The notes under the pieces: model-generated
Told to the model about the DNA's origin: nothing
Database searches by the model: none
Seen by the model: only the letters and a program-made list of their open reading frames with translations
Program-made: the position numbers and the translations under genes
Origin: CALJUZ01 sp003387805
GTDB taxonomy: Bacteria; Bacillota; Limnochordia; Limnochordales; ZCTH02-B6
Direction: 5' to 3'
Length of the DNA: 64,000 nucleotides
Assembly (NCBI GenBank): GCA_937975235.1
Contig: CALJUZ010000064.1
Coordinates: forward strand, 1 to 64,000
In this document: one piece after another, positions 53,041 through 61,249 of the stretch
How the letters are laid out: every line of letters begins with the position of its first letter
Position numbering within the stretch: the first letter of the stretch is position 1

Positions 53041-53430
53041 TCAGGGCAGAATGCGCAGCAACGTGTCCAAAATACCCGTCAGCACCGGCAGCGCCAGCAG
53101 CGCGATGATGATTTTGCCCGCCAGCTCGATGACCCCGCCCAGCGCCTCCTCCTTGGCGTCGCGGCAAACCTGGGCCCCGAAGGAGGCCACGTACGCCACG
53201 CCGATGACGCGCAGCACCGCGTCCACGTAGGCCGTATTCACCTGCGCGCGCCTCCCCAGGTCCGCGAAGGCGCTGACAATGCGTTCCAGGGAAGGCGCCA
53301 GCAGAAGCAGCACGCCCGCGACGAAGGCCGCCATCAGCTGCACGGCCACCGCGGGATACCGCTCCCGTAGCACGACCAGCACCACCGCGGTCACCACCGC
53401 GGCGCCGACGATGCGGGCCAGTTCCGGCAT
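53041..53430 (-). CDS. spoIIIAD: Stage III sporulation protein AD
   Basis: A 129-residue membrane protein with about four helices. VIGVAYVASFGAQVCRDAKEEALG and KIIIALLALPVLTGILDTLL are typical. ATG 53430 lies 5 bases after spoIIIAC. Confidence 0.94.
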   Translation of the reverse strand: MPELARIVGAAVVTAVVLVVLRERYPAVAVQLMAAFVAGVLLLLAPSLERIVSAFADLGRRAQVNTAYVDAVLRVIGVAYVASFGAQVCRDAKEEALGGVIELAGKIIIALLALPVLTGILDTLLRILP

Positions 53431-53434
53431 GGAA

Positions 53435-53632
53435 TCACCACCAGCGGAAGACCGTCTCCACGTCACGGAACAGCTGCGCGATGAGCTGAATGAGCCAGAG
53501 CAGCACGATGACGACCCCGGCCAGGCTCAGCATCTGCGCCTGCTCCTGGCGGCCGGCCTGGGACAAGAAGATGTTCAAAATCGCGATGATGATGCCCAAA
53601 CCCGCAATCTGGTAAATCATCGTGATGTCCAA
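53435..53632 (-). CDS. spoIIIAC: Stage III sporulation protein AC
   Basis: A 65-residue membrane protein with two helices; MIYQIAGLGIIIAILNIFL aligns with the start of B. subtilis SpoIIIAC. TTG 53632 follows GGGAGGTG at 8 bases. Confidence 0.92.
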   Translation of the reverse strand: MDITMIYQIAGLGIIIAILNIFLSQAGRQEQAQMLSLAGVVIVLLWLIQLIAQLFRDVETVFRWW

Positions 53633-53649
53633 CGCCGGCGCACCTCCCG

Positions 53650-54168
53650 TCAGGCCAGCGCGATGACCAGCAGACCGCCGACGCACACGCCCAGCCAGCG
53701 CCACAGCCGGGCCTGCACCGCCGCCTCGGCCTCCGCCTCCTGCTGCTGACGGGCCAGGCGGGCCAGCGCCAGACGCAGGTGCCGTTCCTGGTCCGCGGCG
53801 GACGTGCGGCCGAGATACGGCGCCAAGTCCAGGAGCGCTTCCTCGTCGGCCGCGGTCAGGCACCAGCGCCGGCGCTGGGACAGCAGGGCCCGCCGCCACG
53901 CCTCCGGCGCCGGCAGCGGCCGCCGGCGTGCCAGCAGCGCCGCGGCCTCGGCGAAAAACGGCGCCACGGCCGGCGCGGTCCTTCGGCCCACCCGTTCCAG
54001 CGCCTCGGGCAGCGGCGTCGCGCCGTACACGATTTCCGTATGCAGCATGGTCAGCGCCGTCTGCAGGCCGGCCAGGATCGCGGGCCGTTGGCTGTACGAG
54101 CCGGCCACCACGAAGCCCGCAGCGCCCGCCGCGACCAGAATCAGCGCCGCGCCGAGCCAGCTCCCCAC
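53650..54168 (-). CDS. spoIIIAB: Stage III sporulation protein AB
   Basis: A 172-residue protein with membrane helices at both ends (about 5-22 and 153-172) and a helical middle (LAGLQTALTMLHTEIVYGATPLPEAL). Resembles type II secretion F-like folds. Follows spoIIIAA. Confidence 0.92.
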   Translation of the reverse strand: MGSWLGAALILVAAGAAGFVVAGSYSQRPAILAGLQTALTMLHTEIVYGATPLPEALERVGRRTAPAVAPFFAEAAALLARRRPLPAPEAWRRALLSQRRRWCLTAADEEALLDLAPYLGRTSAADQERHLRLALARLARQQQEAEAEAAVQARLWRWLGVCVGGLLVIALA

Positions 54169-54249
54169 GAAGGCGCCCCCTTCCGCCCGGACGTTTGTCC
54201 ACCACGTGCCGCCGGGCCCGTGCCCGCGGGGCCGGCGCGCCGCAGCCCG

Positions 54250-55272
54250 TCAGCGTATGTGTACGGACGCGGCCGCGGGGATATGACCGCCCCCGCGTGG
54301 GGACGGCGGGGCGGTCACCGCTTTCACCGTCCCAGGCTGGTCCGGGCCGCCCAGCACGGCCAGCAGCTCGAACAGGCACGGGTTCAGGAGAGCCTGCAGC
54401 CCCGGCCGCCGCACCACGTCCTCCCAGCCGGCGCCGTGGGCGGACGCGATGACGGCAACGCCCGCGTGGGCGGCCTCGAACAGCGCGGCCGCGTCTTCGG
54501 GCCCTCCGATCTCGTCGGTGACGATAACCCGGGGCGACATGGTCCGCAGCGCCTGCATGACGCCCGCCGCCTTGGGGCAGCCGTCCACCACGTCGGTGCA
54601 CGGCCCCACGTCCAGCTGGGGCACGCCCCGCACGCACGCCGCGATTTCCGACCGCTCGTCGACGACGCACACGGGCAGGCGGGCGCCCAGCCGGCGGGCG
54701 ATGTCTCGGAGCACCGTGGTCTTGCCGCCCCCCGGCGGCGAGATGACCAGGGTGTGGCGGGGCCGTCCCGGGCCGCGCGCGATGTGAGGCACGATGCGCT
54801 CCGCGGCCCCCGGCACTTCGCGAGCGATGCGCAGGTTGAAGGAGCCCACGTGGCGCAAGGTGCGGGGTCGGCCGCCCTCCAGCGCCGTTTCGCCGCACAA
54901 GCCGACGCGGTGGCCGCCCGGCAGCGTGATGTAGCCGTGCCGAAATTCCTCTTCCAGCGCGTACACCGACGAGCGGCTGATCCTCTCCAAAAACTCCCCG
55001 GCGTCGGCCGGCGCGAACGTCTCGGCCGCGTCCGGCACGGCCAGCGCCCCGCCGCGCCCGACAAACAGCTGCCCCCGGCCCCGGACGGTGACCGCCAGCG
55101 GGCGCCCGACCCGCAGCCGGATTTCCAGGAGACCGGTCAGCGCGTCTTCGGGCAGCAGCTGAAACAGAGGCTTGAGCCTTTCGGGCAGAAACGCCAGCGC
55201 GCCCGCGACGCCCCGCAGCTCCCCGCCCGCCCGCGCCTTCCCGCCCGCCTCCCGCACCGGCACCGCCGCCAT
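54250..55272 (-). CDS. spoIIIAA: SpoIIIAA ATPase
   Basis: A 340-residue cytosolic ATPase powering the mother-cell to forespore channel. Walker A reads VISPPGGGKTTVLRDIARRL, Walker B VIVTDEIGGPEDAAALFEA. First gene of the operon; ATG 55272 follows GAGGAGG in the short leader left by the SigE-type promoter. Confidence 0.96.
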   Translation of the reverse strand: MAAVPVREAGGKARAGGELRGVAGALAFLPERLKPLFQLLPEDALTGLLEIRLRVGRPLAVTVRGRGQLFVGRGGALAVPDAAETFAPADAGEFLERISRSSVYALEEEFRHGYITLPGGHRVGLCGETALEGGRPRTLRHVGSFNLRIAREVPGAAERIVPHIARGPGRPRHTLVISPPGGGKTTVLRDIARRLGARLPVCVVDERSEIAACVRGVPQLDVGPCTDVVDGCPKAAGVMQALRTMSPRVIVTDEIGGPEDAAALFEAAHAGVAVIASAHGAGWEDVVRRPGLQALLNPCLFELLAVLGGPDQPGTVKAVTAPPSPRGGGHIPAAASVHIR

Positions 55273-55291
55273 GGCCCCGCCTCCTCACTGC

Positions 55292-55321
55292 ACCGTATGC
55301 CCGGGAAGGACAGGCTATGCC
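55292..55321 (-). promoter_or_regulatory. SigE-type promoter of spoIIIA operon
   Basis: Minus strand GCATAGC (within GGCATAGC), 14 bases, CATACGGT, against KMATATT-N14/15-CATACANT. spoIIIA is a SigE operon in B. subtilis. It lies right after the upstream terminator, so the operon is insulated from vegetative read-through. Confidence 0.65.
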
Positions 55322-55334
55322 GGGGCCCACCGTG

Positions 55335-55377
55335 AAAAAAAACGCCGCGGCGCCCGCAATCAGCGGCGCTCGCGGCC
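55335..55377 (-). terminator. Strong terminator before spoIIIA
   Basis: On the minus strand a GC stem of about 14 bp with minor mismatches (GCCGCGAGCGCCGC / GCGGGCGCCGCGGC) is followed by eight T. It ends the aroKB-efp transcript. Confidence 0.9.
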
Positions 55378-55436
55378 TTTTCGCTCTCGTCTGTTCACAA
55401 GGGCGCCGGCACGGTCCCGGCCGCCCGCCCGGCGGC

Positions 55437-55931
55437 CTACGCCCGCGGCGGGCCGTCTTCGCCGGCGTCGCCCCCGGTTCCCTCGGCGTCTTCGTCTTCC
55501 TCGCGTCCGCTGGCGTCCCCGTTGCTCTCGACGCCGTTCAGGACGTAGATGAGCCGGCCGCACTCGGGGCAGGCCACCTCGTGCTCGCCGAACAGAAAGT
55601 GCTCTTCGAAATACACGGTTTCCCCGCAGTTGGGACACTGCATTTCCACGAAGTGCGCGTCCTCGTCGTCGTCGTCGAGGCCGTCGTCATCGTCGTCGAA
55701 GTCGTCCCCGAGCACTTCCTCTTCGAGATCCGCCAGATCGGCATCGATGGCTTCCAGATACTCTTCAATCTCTTCCTGCCCCAGCTCCAGCTCGTCCAGC
55801 CGATCGGCCACCGCGTCCAGGATTTCCAAGATCTTCTCCCAGACGACCCGGGCCTGCGGCCCGTTGCCGGCCAGGTCCGTGCCTTCCAGAAGGCCGCGCA
55901 GGTACGCGATTTTTTCCCTTACCGTCGCCAT
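55437..55931 (-). CDS. CD1247-type zinc-ribbon acidic protein
   Basis: A 164-residue cytosolic protein. The helical N-terminal domain (1-75, REKIAYLRGLLEG) is the CD1247 N-terminal type. Then comes a run of Asp (about 76-92), a zinc ribbon with CPNCG and CPECG, and an acidic tail. Commonly downstream of efp in Clostridia. Function unknown. Confidence 0.82.
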   Translation of the reverse strand: MATVREKIAYLRGLLEGTDLAGNGPQARVVWEKILEILDAVADRLDELELGQEEIEEYLEAIDADLADLEEEVLGDDFDDDDDGLDDDDEDAHFVEMQCPNCGETVYFEEHFLFGEHEVACPECGRLIYVLNGVESNGDASGREEDEDAEGTGGDAGEDGPPRA

Positions 55932-55998
55932 CGACCAACACTCCTCTCCGGTCTGCGCCCGCTGGTAGTTTCCCCGCGACCGGCGCCCGATAGCAGCG

Positions 55999-56556
55999 TC
56001 AGGCGCGGGACAAATACTCGCCGGTGCGGGTGTCGACTTTGATGACGTCGCCCTGGTCGACGAACAACGGCACCTGCACCACCAGGCCCGTCTCCAGCGT
56101 GGCCGGCTTGGTCGCGCCGGTGGCGGTGTCGCCCTTGAAGCCCGGCTCCGTCTCCACGACCCGCAGTTCCACCGCGTTGGGCAGGTCGACGCCGATGGCC
56201 TGTCCTTCGTAAAACTGGATGTGGATGTGATCGTTCTCCTTGATGTACTTGGGCGCGTCGCCCAGCTGCTCCGACGTCAGCGTCACCTGCTCGTACGTTT
56301 CCGTGTCCATGAACACGTGCTCGTCGCCGCTGGCGTACAAGTACTGCATCTCACGGGTTTCGATGTGGGCGCGCTCCACCCGCTCGCCGGCCCGGAACGT
56401 GCGCTCCACCACGTTGCCCGTGCGCACGTTTTTCAGCGTGGTGCGCACGAACGCCGCGCCCTTGCCCGGCTTGACGTGCAGGAAGTCGACGACGCTGTAC
56501 ACGCCGTCGTCCAGGCGAATGGTCAGGCCTCTGCGAAGATCGTTGACGGAAATCAC
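55999..56556 (-). CDS. efp: Elongation factor P
   Basis: A 185-residue three-domain factor that relieves ribosome stalling at polyproline. VKPGKGAAFVR holds the modifiable Lys32, same place as in B. subtilis; the C-terminal signature GLVVQVPLFVDQGDVIKVDTRTG is intact (OB fold). ATG 56556, preceded by an AGGAGG-like site. Confidence 0.97.
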   Translation of the reverse strand: MISVNDLRRGLTIRLDDGVYSVVDFLHVKPGKGAAFVRTTLKNVRTGNVVERTFRAGERVERAHIETREMQYLYASGDEHVFMDTETYEQVTLTSEQLGDAPKYIKENDHIHIQFYEGQAIGVDLPNAVELRVVETEPGFKGDTATGATKPATLETGLVVQVPLFVDQGDVIKVDTRTGEYLSRA

Positions 56557-56586
56557 GCGGAAAACCTCCTTGCTGAATCACGCGGA

Positions 56587-57675
56587 CTACGCCGGCAAGC
56601 AGATCAGTTCCTTGGTGGATTTCGTGAGAATGCGGCAGCCATCCTCCGTCACCACCACCAAATCCTCGATGCGGATGCCGCCGCGGCCGGGCAAATACAC
56701 GCCGGGCTCGATGCTGCCCACCATGCCGGGCTCCAGCACCACCCCTCCCCGCGTGCTGAAGCGCGGGATCTCCTCGTGCACGTCCAGCCCGATGCCGTGA
56801 CCCAAGCCGTGGCCGAAAAAGTCGCCGTAGCCCGCTTCGGCGATGATGTTTCGGGCCGTCGCGTCCACGTCCTTGGCCACCACGCCGGGCCGGACGGCCT
56901 CCACGCCGGCCTGCTGCGCCCGCAGCACCAGTTCGTACAGCACCCGGTCTTCGTCGGTGGGCCGGCCGATGAAAACGGTGCGCGTCATGTCCGAACAATA
57001 GCCTTTCCAAACGCAGCCGAAATCCAGCGTGACGAACTCGCCCGCTGCCAGGGGCTTGTCCGTCGGCCGCGCGTGGGGCAGCGCGCCGTTGGGCCCGGAC
57101 GCGACGATGGACGGGAATGCCAGCGCCTCCGCGCCCTGCTCCCGCATGAACACTTCCAGCTTCCAGGCGATCTCTTTTTCCGTCGCGCCCGGCCGGAGAT
57201 GGTCGAGAATGTACGAGAAAGCCCGGTCCGCCACGTCGACGGCCGCCTGGATGAGCTCCAGCTCCTCCTGGCTCTTGCGGCCGCGCAGCTCTTCCACCAG
57301 CCCTTTGACCGGCACCCACTCCACCGCGGCCGGCTGGCCGTCCGGCGGGTTTTTCAGGTTTTCCAGCTGCTCCACCGTGACGTGGTGGCTTTCAAAGCCG
57401 ATGCGCCGCCCGGCGTAGCGGGCCAGCCGCTGGTGCAGCGTCGCGTACGGGTCATCGTAACGCACCAGCGTGTAGTCGGGCGCCTGGGCCTTGGCCTGCT
57501 CCACGTAGCGGAAATCCGTCAGAAACAGCGCCTCTTCCCGGGTGATCAGCGCCATGCCGGCGCTGCCGGTAAAGCCGGTCATGTAGCGCCGGTTGGTGGC
57601 GCCCGTCACCAGCAGGCCGTCGATGTCAGCGTCCTTGAACGCGGCCCGCAGCCGCTCGATCCGCTCCTGCATCAC
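56587..57675 (-). CDS. pepP: Xaa-Pro aminopeptidase/prolidase (M24)
   Basis: A 362-residue dimetal peptidase. N-terminal creatinase-like domain (1-125), catalytic pita-bread fold after. Metal ligands: LDFGCVWKGYCSDMTRT (two Asp), GHGLGHGIGLDVHE (His), SIEPGVYL and GGIRIEDLV (two Glu). Lies between aroQ and efp, a conserved order. Confidence 0.95.
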   Translation of the reverse strand: MMQERIERLRAAFKDADIDGLLVTGATNRRYMTGFTGSAGMALITREEALFLTDFRYVEQAKAQAPDYTLVRYDDPYATLHQRLARYAGRRIGFESHHVTVEQLENLKNPPDGQPAAVEWVPVKGLVEELRGRKSQEELELIQAAVDVADRAFSYILDHLRPGATEKEIAWKLEVFMREQGAEALAFPSIVASGPNGALPHARPTDKPLAAGEFVTLDFGCVWKGYCSDMTRTVFIGRPTDEDRVLYELVLRAQQAGVEAVRPGVVAKDVDATARNIIAEAGYGDFFGHGLGHGIGLDVHEEIPRFSTRGGVVLEPGMVGSIEPGVYLPGRGGIRIEDLVVVTEDGCRILTKSTKELICLPA

Positions 57676-57678
57676 TGG

Positions 57679-58161
57679 CTATTCCTCGCTTTCGTCGCCT
57701 TTTTCCTCAAGCCGGCGCCGCGCCGCGGACACGGCCGCGATCAGCCCCAAAAGGTAGCTGTCCGGCCCGAAGCCCGCGATTTGGCCCGCGCACGCGGGCG
57801 CGACGACCGAACGCCGGCGGAAAGGTTCCCGGGCGTGAATGTTGGACAGGTGCACTTCCACCACGGGCACGCCGACGGCTTTAATCGCGTCGTGCAGCGC
57901 GTAGCTGTAGTGGGTCAGCGCGCCGGGGTTGATGACGATGGCGTCGGCCTGGCCCGGTGCCTCGTGGATCGCGTCGATGAGCCGCCCCTCGTGGTTGGAC
58001 TGAAAAAAGCGCACCTCGGCGCCCAGGTCGTCGGCCGACTCGCGCAGCCGCCGTTCGATGTCGGCCAGCGTCGCCGCACCGTACACGCCGGGCTCCCGCG
58101 TGCCCAGAAGATTCAGGTTCGGCCCGTTCAGCACCAATACCCTTACTTTGCGCTCGCCCAT
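57679..58161 (-). CDS. aroQ: 3-dehydroquinate dehydratase, type II
   Basis: A 160-residue dodecameric enzyme. LNGPNLNLLGTREPGVYG, QSNHEGRLIDAIHEA, NPGALTHYSYALHDA and EVHLSNIHARE are the family motifs. Its start lies 19 bases inside the aroKB gene. Confidence 0.96.
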   Translation of the reverse strand: MGERKVRVLVLNGPNLNLLGTREPGVYGAATLADIERRLRESADDLGAEVRFFQSNHEGRLIDAIHEAPGQADAIVINPGALTHYSYALHDAIKAVGVPVVEVHLSNIHAREPFRRRSVVAPACAGQIAGFGPDSYLLGLIAAVSAARRRLEEKGDESEE

Positions 58162-59768
58162 CGGTTTCGCTGCTCCCTTACAATTTCCAGCACCAAGTCA
58201 TCAGGAACGTCGTCCCGCACCACCCAGCGGCCCGGCTGTTCCGCGAGCACGAAGCGGATTTTCTGGTCCACCGTCTTCTTGTCGCGCCGCATCAGCGTCA
58301 GCAGCTTCGCTTCTTCCACCGGCGGCGGGGCCGCCGGCAAGCCCGCCCGTTGGAGCAGATCCGCCAGGCGCTGCACCTCGGCTTCGGGGAAACCGGTCAG
58401 GCGCGCGGACAGCATGGCCGCCGCGACCATGCCGGCCGCCACCGCCTCGCCGTGCAGCATGCCCTCGTAGCCGAAAGCCGCCTCCAGCGCGTGGCCGATG
58501 GTGTGGCCGAAGTTCAGGCACTCCCGCACGCCCTCGGTCTCCCGCTCGTCCTCGGCCACGACGGCCGCCTTGATTTCACAGGAGCGGGCCACAATGCGCA
58601 GCAAAGCCGCCCGGTCTCCCGCGGCCAGCCGGTCCAGGCGGTCCTCCACGAACTGAAGCAGGTCCGGATCCCCGATGACGCCGTACTTGATGACTTCCGC
58701 CAGTCCCGCGGCCAGCTGCCTCTTCGGCAGCGTGCGCAGCGTGTCCACGTCGGCGATGACGATGCGCGGCTGGTGAAACGCGCCCACCAGGTTTTTCCCT
58801 TCATCCAGGTTGACGCCGACTTTTCCGCCCACCGCGGCGTCCACTTGCGCCAGCAGCGTCGTCGGCACCTGGATGAGGGCCACGCCGCGCAAGAACGTGG
58901 CGGCGGCGAAGCCCGCCAAATCCCCCACCACCCCGCCGCCCAGGGCGATAAAAAACGACCGCCGGTCCAGGCGGTGGCCCACCGCGGCCCGGTAAACCCG
59001 CTGGGCCGTTTCCAGGGTCTTGTACTGTTCGCCGTCGGGGATGTCGACCCGGGGCACTCGCAGGCCGGCCAGGGACAGGGAGCGCTGCACCAGCCCGCCG
59101 TAGAGCGAGCCCACCGTCTCGTTGGTGATCAGCAGGCCCTTGCTGAACGCGCCTCCCTGGCAGCAAAGGGAGCCCGCCTGATCAAGCAGGCCCGAGCCCA
59201 CGTGCACGTCGTAGGACCGCCCGTCCAGCCGCACCGGCACGCGCTGGGGCGCGGGCCGCTCATGTCCCGTGAGCAGCCGCTCGACTTGGTCCGCCACCTC
59301 GTCGGGAGACTTGCCTGACACGTCCACCACGTAGTCGGCCAGCCCGTAGATGCGCTCGCGGTCGGCGTACAGGCGCTGCAGGTCGGCACGGGGGCGCGTC
59401 AGGAGAGGGCGCGGACGCTCCGCTTCGGCCGCGGCCCTCGACAAAAGCTCCTCCAGGTCGGCCCGCAGCCAGACCAGGGGGCCCGTCCGGCGCAGCAGCG
59501 ACAAGCTGCCGCGATCCATGACGGTGCCGCCGCCGGCCGCGATGACTTGCCCGCCCTCGCGGCAAATCCGCCGGACCGCGTCGGCCTCCCGCCGGCGAAA
59601 GCCGCTTTCGCCTTCCGCGGCGAAAATGTCCGGGATCGACATGCCGGCGCGCGCTTCGATGACGGCGTCCACGTCCACGAACGGACGGGACAAGCGGGCC
59701 GCCAGCCGCTGCCCGACGGTGGTCTTGCCCGCGCCCATGAAGCCGATGAGCGTCACATTGTCTTCCAT
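58143..59768 (-). CDS. aroKB: Shikimate kinase-dehydroquinate synthase fusion
   Basis: A 541-residue bifunctional enzyme. Residues 1-168 are shikimate kinase (GFMGAGKTTVGQRLA Walker A, AGGGTVMD). Residues about 175-541 are 3-dehydroquinate synthase (DGEQYKTLET, ALGGGVVGDLAGFAAATFLRG, NFGHTIGHALEAA, LHGEAVAAGM). One continuous frame joins steps 2 and 5 of the shikimate pathway. Followed by aroQ for step 3. Confidence 0.95.
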   Translation of the reverse strand: MEDNVTLIGFMGAGKTTVGQRLAARLSRPFVDVDAVIEARAGMSIPDIFAAEGESGFRRREADAVRRICREGGQVIAAGGGTVMDRGSLSLLRRTGPLVWLRADLEELLSRAAAEAERPRPLLTRPRADLQRLYADRERIYGLADYVVDVSGKSPDEVADQVERLLTGHERPAPQRVPVRLDGRSYDVHVGSGLLDQAGSLCCQGGAFSKGLLITNETVGSLYGGLVQRSLSLAGLRVPRVDIPDGEQYKTLETAQRVYRAAVGHRLDRRSFFIALGGGVVGDLAGFAAATFLRGVALIQVPTTLLAQVDAAVGGKVGVNLDEGKNLVGAFHQPRIVIADVDTLRTLPKRQLAAGLAEVIKYGVIGDPDLLQFVEDRLDRLAAGDRAALLRIVARSCEIKAAVVAEDERETEGVRECLNFGHTIGHALEAAFGYEGMLHGEAVAAGMVAAAMLSARLTGFPEAEVQRLADLLQRAGLPAAPPPVEEAKLLTLMRRDKKTVDQKIRFVLAEQPGRWVVRDDVPDDLVLEIVREQRNRWASAK

Positions 59769-59830
59769 ACGGACGAGGGGTTCAACACGGACGGGCGGAT
59801 TCCTGCGACGGAAGGACGGTCAACGGCGGC

Positions 59831-60373
59831 TCACTGCCGGGCCTTTTGCCGCAGCTGCCAGTCGCGCTCATCCAGCAGGCCCTGGCGGACCAGCTCCCGC
59901 AGCACTTTGCGCTCCAGCCGGCGCATCATGCGGGTGGCGCCCAGTTCTTTGGCGCTCAGAGGATTGACCAGCACGGTGAAGGTGTTCATGCGGTTGCCGC
60001 CCAGCACGTCGGTGAACACCTGATCACCGATAACCGCCGTCTCGTCGGGCCTGGTGCCCAAAAGCCGCATGGCCCGGCGGAACGCGCGCCCGATGGGCTT
60101 GGCCGCGTTGGCGATGGCCGGGATGTTGAACTCCCGGGCAAAGTGGCGGACGCGCCTCGAGCGCGCGTTGGACGTGAGGCAGATCTTAAAGCCGCGGCCC
60201 AGCGCGTCCTCCACCCACCGCCGGGCCTCCTCGGTGGCGTGGGGGTTGCCGTATTCGATGAGCGTGTTGTCCAGATCGACGATGAGCCCGCGGATGCCGC
60301 GGGCTTTCAGGTCGTCCAGGTCCACGGCGAAGAGCGACTCGTAAACGGCGTCGGGAGCCAGAAAACGCAGCAT
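59831..60373 (-). CDS. yqeG: YqeG family HAD phosphatase
   Basis: A 180-residue HAD type IIIA phosphatase: GLIVDLDNTLIEYGNP (nucleophile Asp), LTSNARSRR, AKPIGRAFRRA, and VIGDQVFTDVLGGNRM. Substrate unknown in bacteria. ATG 60373 follows GGAGGAAA; own extended -10 promoter in the 43-base gap after sigK. Confidence 0.93.
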   Translation of the reverse strand: MLRFLAPDAVYESLFAVDLDDLKARGIRGLIVDLDNTLIEYGNPHATEEARRWVEDALGRGFKICLTSNARSRRVRHFAREFNIPAIANAAKPIGRAFRRAMRLLGTRPDETAVIGDQVFTDVLGGNRMNTFTVLVNPLSAKELGATRMMRRLERKVLRELVRQGLLDERDWQLRQKARQ

Positions 60374-60405
60374 CGGTTTCCTCCGTGTCTTCCACGCTGC
60401 CTGCG

Positions 60406-60414
60406 ATTATACCA
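60406..60414 (-). promoter_or_regulatory. Extended -10 promoter of yqeG-aroKB
   Basis: Minus strand TGGTATAAT: a perfect TATAAT with an upstream TG. No good -35 box. It uncouples vegetative aromatic-pathway genes from sigK. Confidence 0.65.
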
Positions 60415-60416
60415 CA

Positions 60417-61118
60417 TCAGCCGTCGGCCAGCATCCGCTCCTGCAGCTTGTGGATGGCCCGCTTCTCGATGCGGGACACGTAGGACCGGGAGATGCCCAG
60501 AAGCTTCGAGATTTCCCGCTGCGTCTGCCTCACGCCGTCCAGCAGGCCGTAGCGCAGTTCCAAAATTTTCTTCTCCCGGCGGCTGAGGCCGGTCAGCGTC
60601 TCCCGCAGCCTTTGGCTTTCGATGCGCCGCTCCACCCGGTCCGCCACCATGTCCGCGTCGGTGCCCAAAATGTCCAGCAGCGTGATTTCATTGCCCTCTT
60701 TGTCCGCGCCGATGGGGTCGAAGAGGAGCACCTCGCCCCGGGTTTTCTTCGTGGCCCGCAGGTGCATCAAGATTTCGTTTTCGATGCACCGGGCCGCATA
60801 GGTGGCCAGACGGGTGTTCTTGCCGGGGTCGAAGGTGTTGATGGCCTTGATCAAGCCGATGGTCCCGATGGAGATGAGATCATCCGCGTCCTCGCCGGTG
60901 TTGTCGAACTTTTTCACGATGTGGGCCACCAGCCGCAAGTTGTGCTCCACCAACAGGTTGCGGGCGTCGGCGTCGCCGTCGGCCATGCGCTCCAAAAGGC
61001 GGGCTTCCTCGTCGGGCGGCAGCGGCTGCGGGAAGACGCTGTTGCTGATGTACGCCGCCGCGACGAGAAAGCCGTCCAGAAGCCACGCCGCCGCGGCCGC
61101 AATGAAAGGCGGGATCAA
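60417..61118 (-). CDS. sigK: Pro-sigma-K sporulation sigma factor, uninterrupted
   Basis: A 233-residue late mother-cell sigma factor. Residues 1-20 form the hydrophobic pro-sequence; FPQPLPPDEEARLL begins mature sigma. Region 2 has IGTIGLIKAINTF and LATYAARCIENEILMHLR; region 4 has REISKLLGISRSYVSRIEKRA. The gene is intact, with no skin element. TTG 61118 follows a full AGGAGGTG at 7 bases, which the leader can mask (61126-61191). Confidence 0.96.
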   Translation of the reverse strand: MIPPFIAAAAAWLLDGFLVAAAYISNSVFPQPLPPDEEARLLERMADGDADARNLLVEHNLRLVAHIVKKFDNTGEDADDLISIGTIGLIKAINTFDPGKNTRLATYAARCIENEILMHLRATKKTRGEVLLFDPIGADKEGNEITLLDILGTDADMVADRVERRIESQRLRETLTGLSRREKKILELRYGLLDGVRQTQREISKLLGISRSYVSRIEKRAIHKLQERMLADG

Positions 61119-61125
61119 GCAGACG

Positions 61126-61191
61126 CACCTCCTGAGAATGAAAGACCCGCGTGCGCGGGTCCGGGCGCTTCGGCGCCGTTCTCAGGAAGTG
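61126..61191 (-). promoter_or_regulatory. sigK leader stem that sequesters the ribosome site
   Basis: The minus-strand arm CACTTCCTGAGAA (61179-61191) pairs with TTCTCAGGAGGTG (61126-61138) over 13 pairs, one of them G-U, covering the whole AGGAGGTG. Two hairpins are enclosed: GGCGC-CGAA-GCGCC (61164-61177) and GACCCGC-GCAC-GCGGGTC (61144-61161), making a three-way junction. The 5' arm begins inside the -10 box at 61188-61195, so mRNA from that promoter lacks most of it. Confidence 0.6.
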
Positions 61192-61195
61192 TATG
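61188..61195 (-). promoter_or_regulatory. SigE-type -10 element of sigK
   Basis: Minus strand CATACACT is a full match to the SigE -10 consensus CATACANT (and close to SigK CATAnnnTA). No good SigE -35 lies upstream, where the mltG terminator stem sits. sigK is SigE- and SpoIIID-dependent in B. subtilis. Confidence 0.5.
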
Positions 61196-61231
61196 AAAAA
61201 GCCGGGCGGCGCGTGCCTGGACGCGCCGCCC
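61196..61231 (-). terminator. Terminator of mltG
   Basis: An 11-bp perfect GC stem (GGGCGGCGCGT / ACGCGCCGCCC, 6-base loop) is followed by GGCTTTTTC on the minus strand. It abuts the sigK -10 element. Confidence 0.85.
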
Positions 61232-61249
61232 GCATCCGGGCCGCCCGCG

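Noticed and set aside
60417..61118. skin-type element splitting sigK
   Set aside because: The frame runs from pro-sequence to region 4 without interruption.
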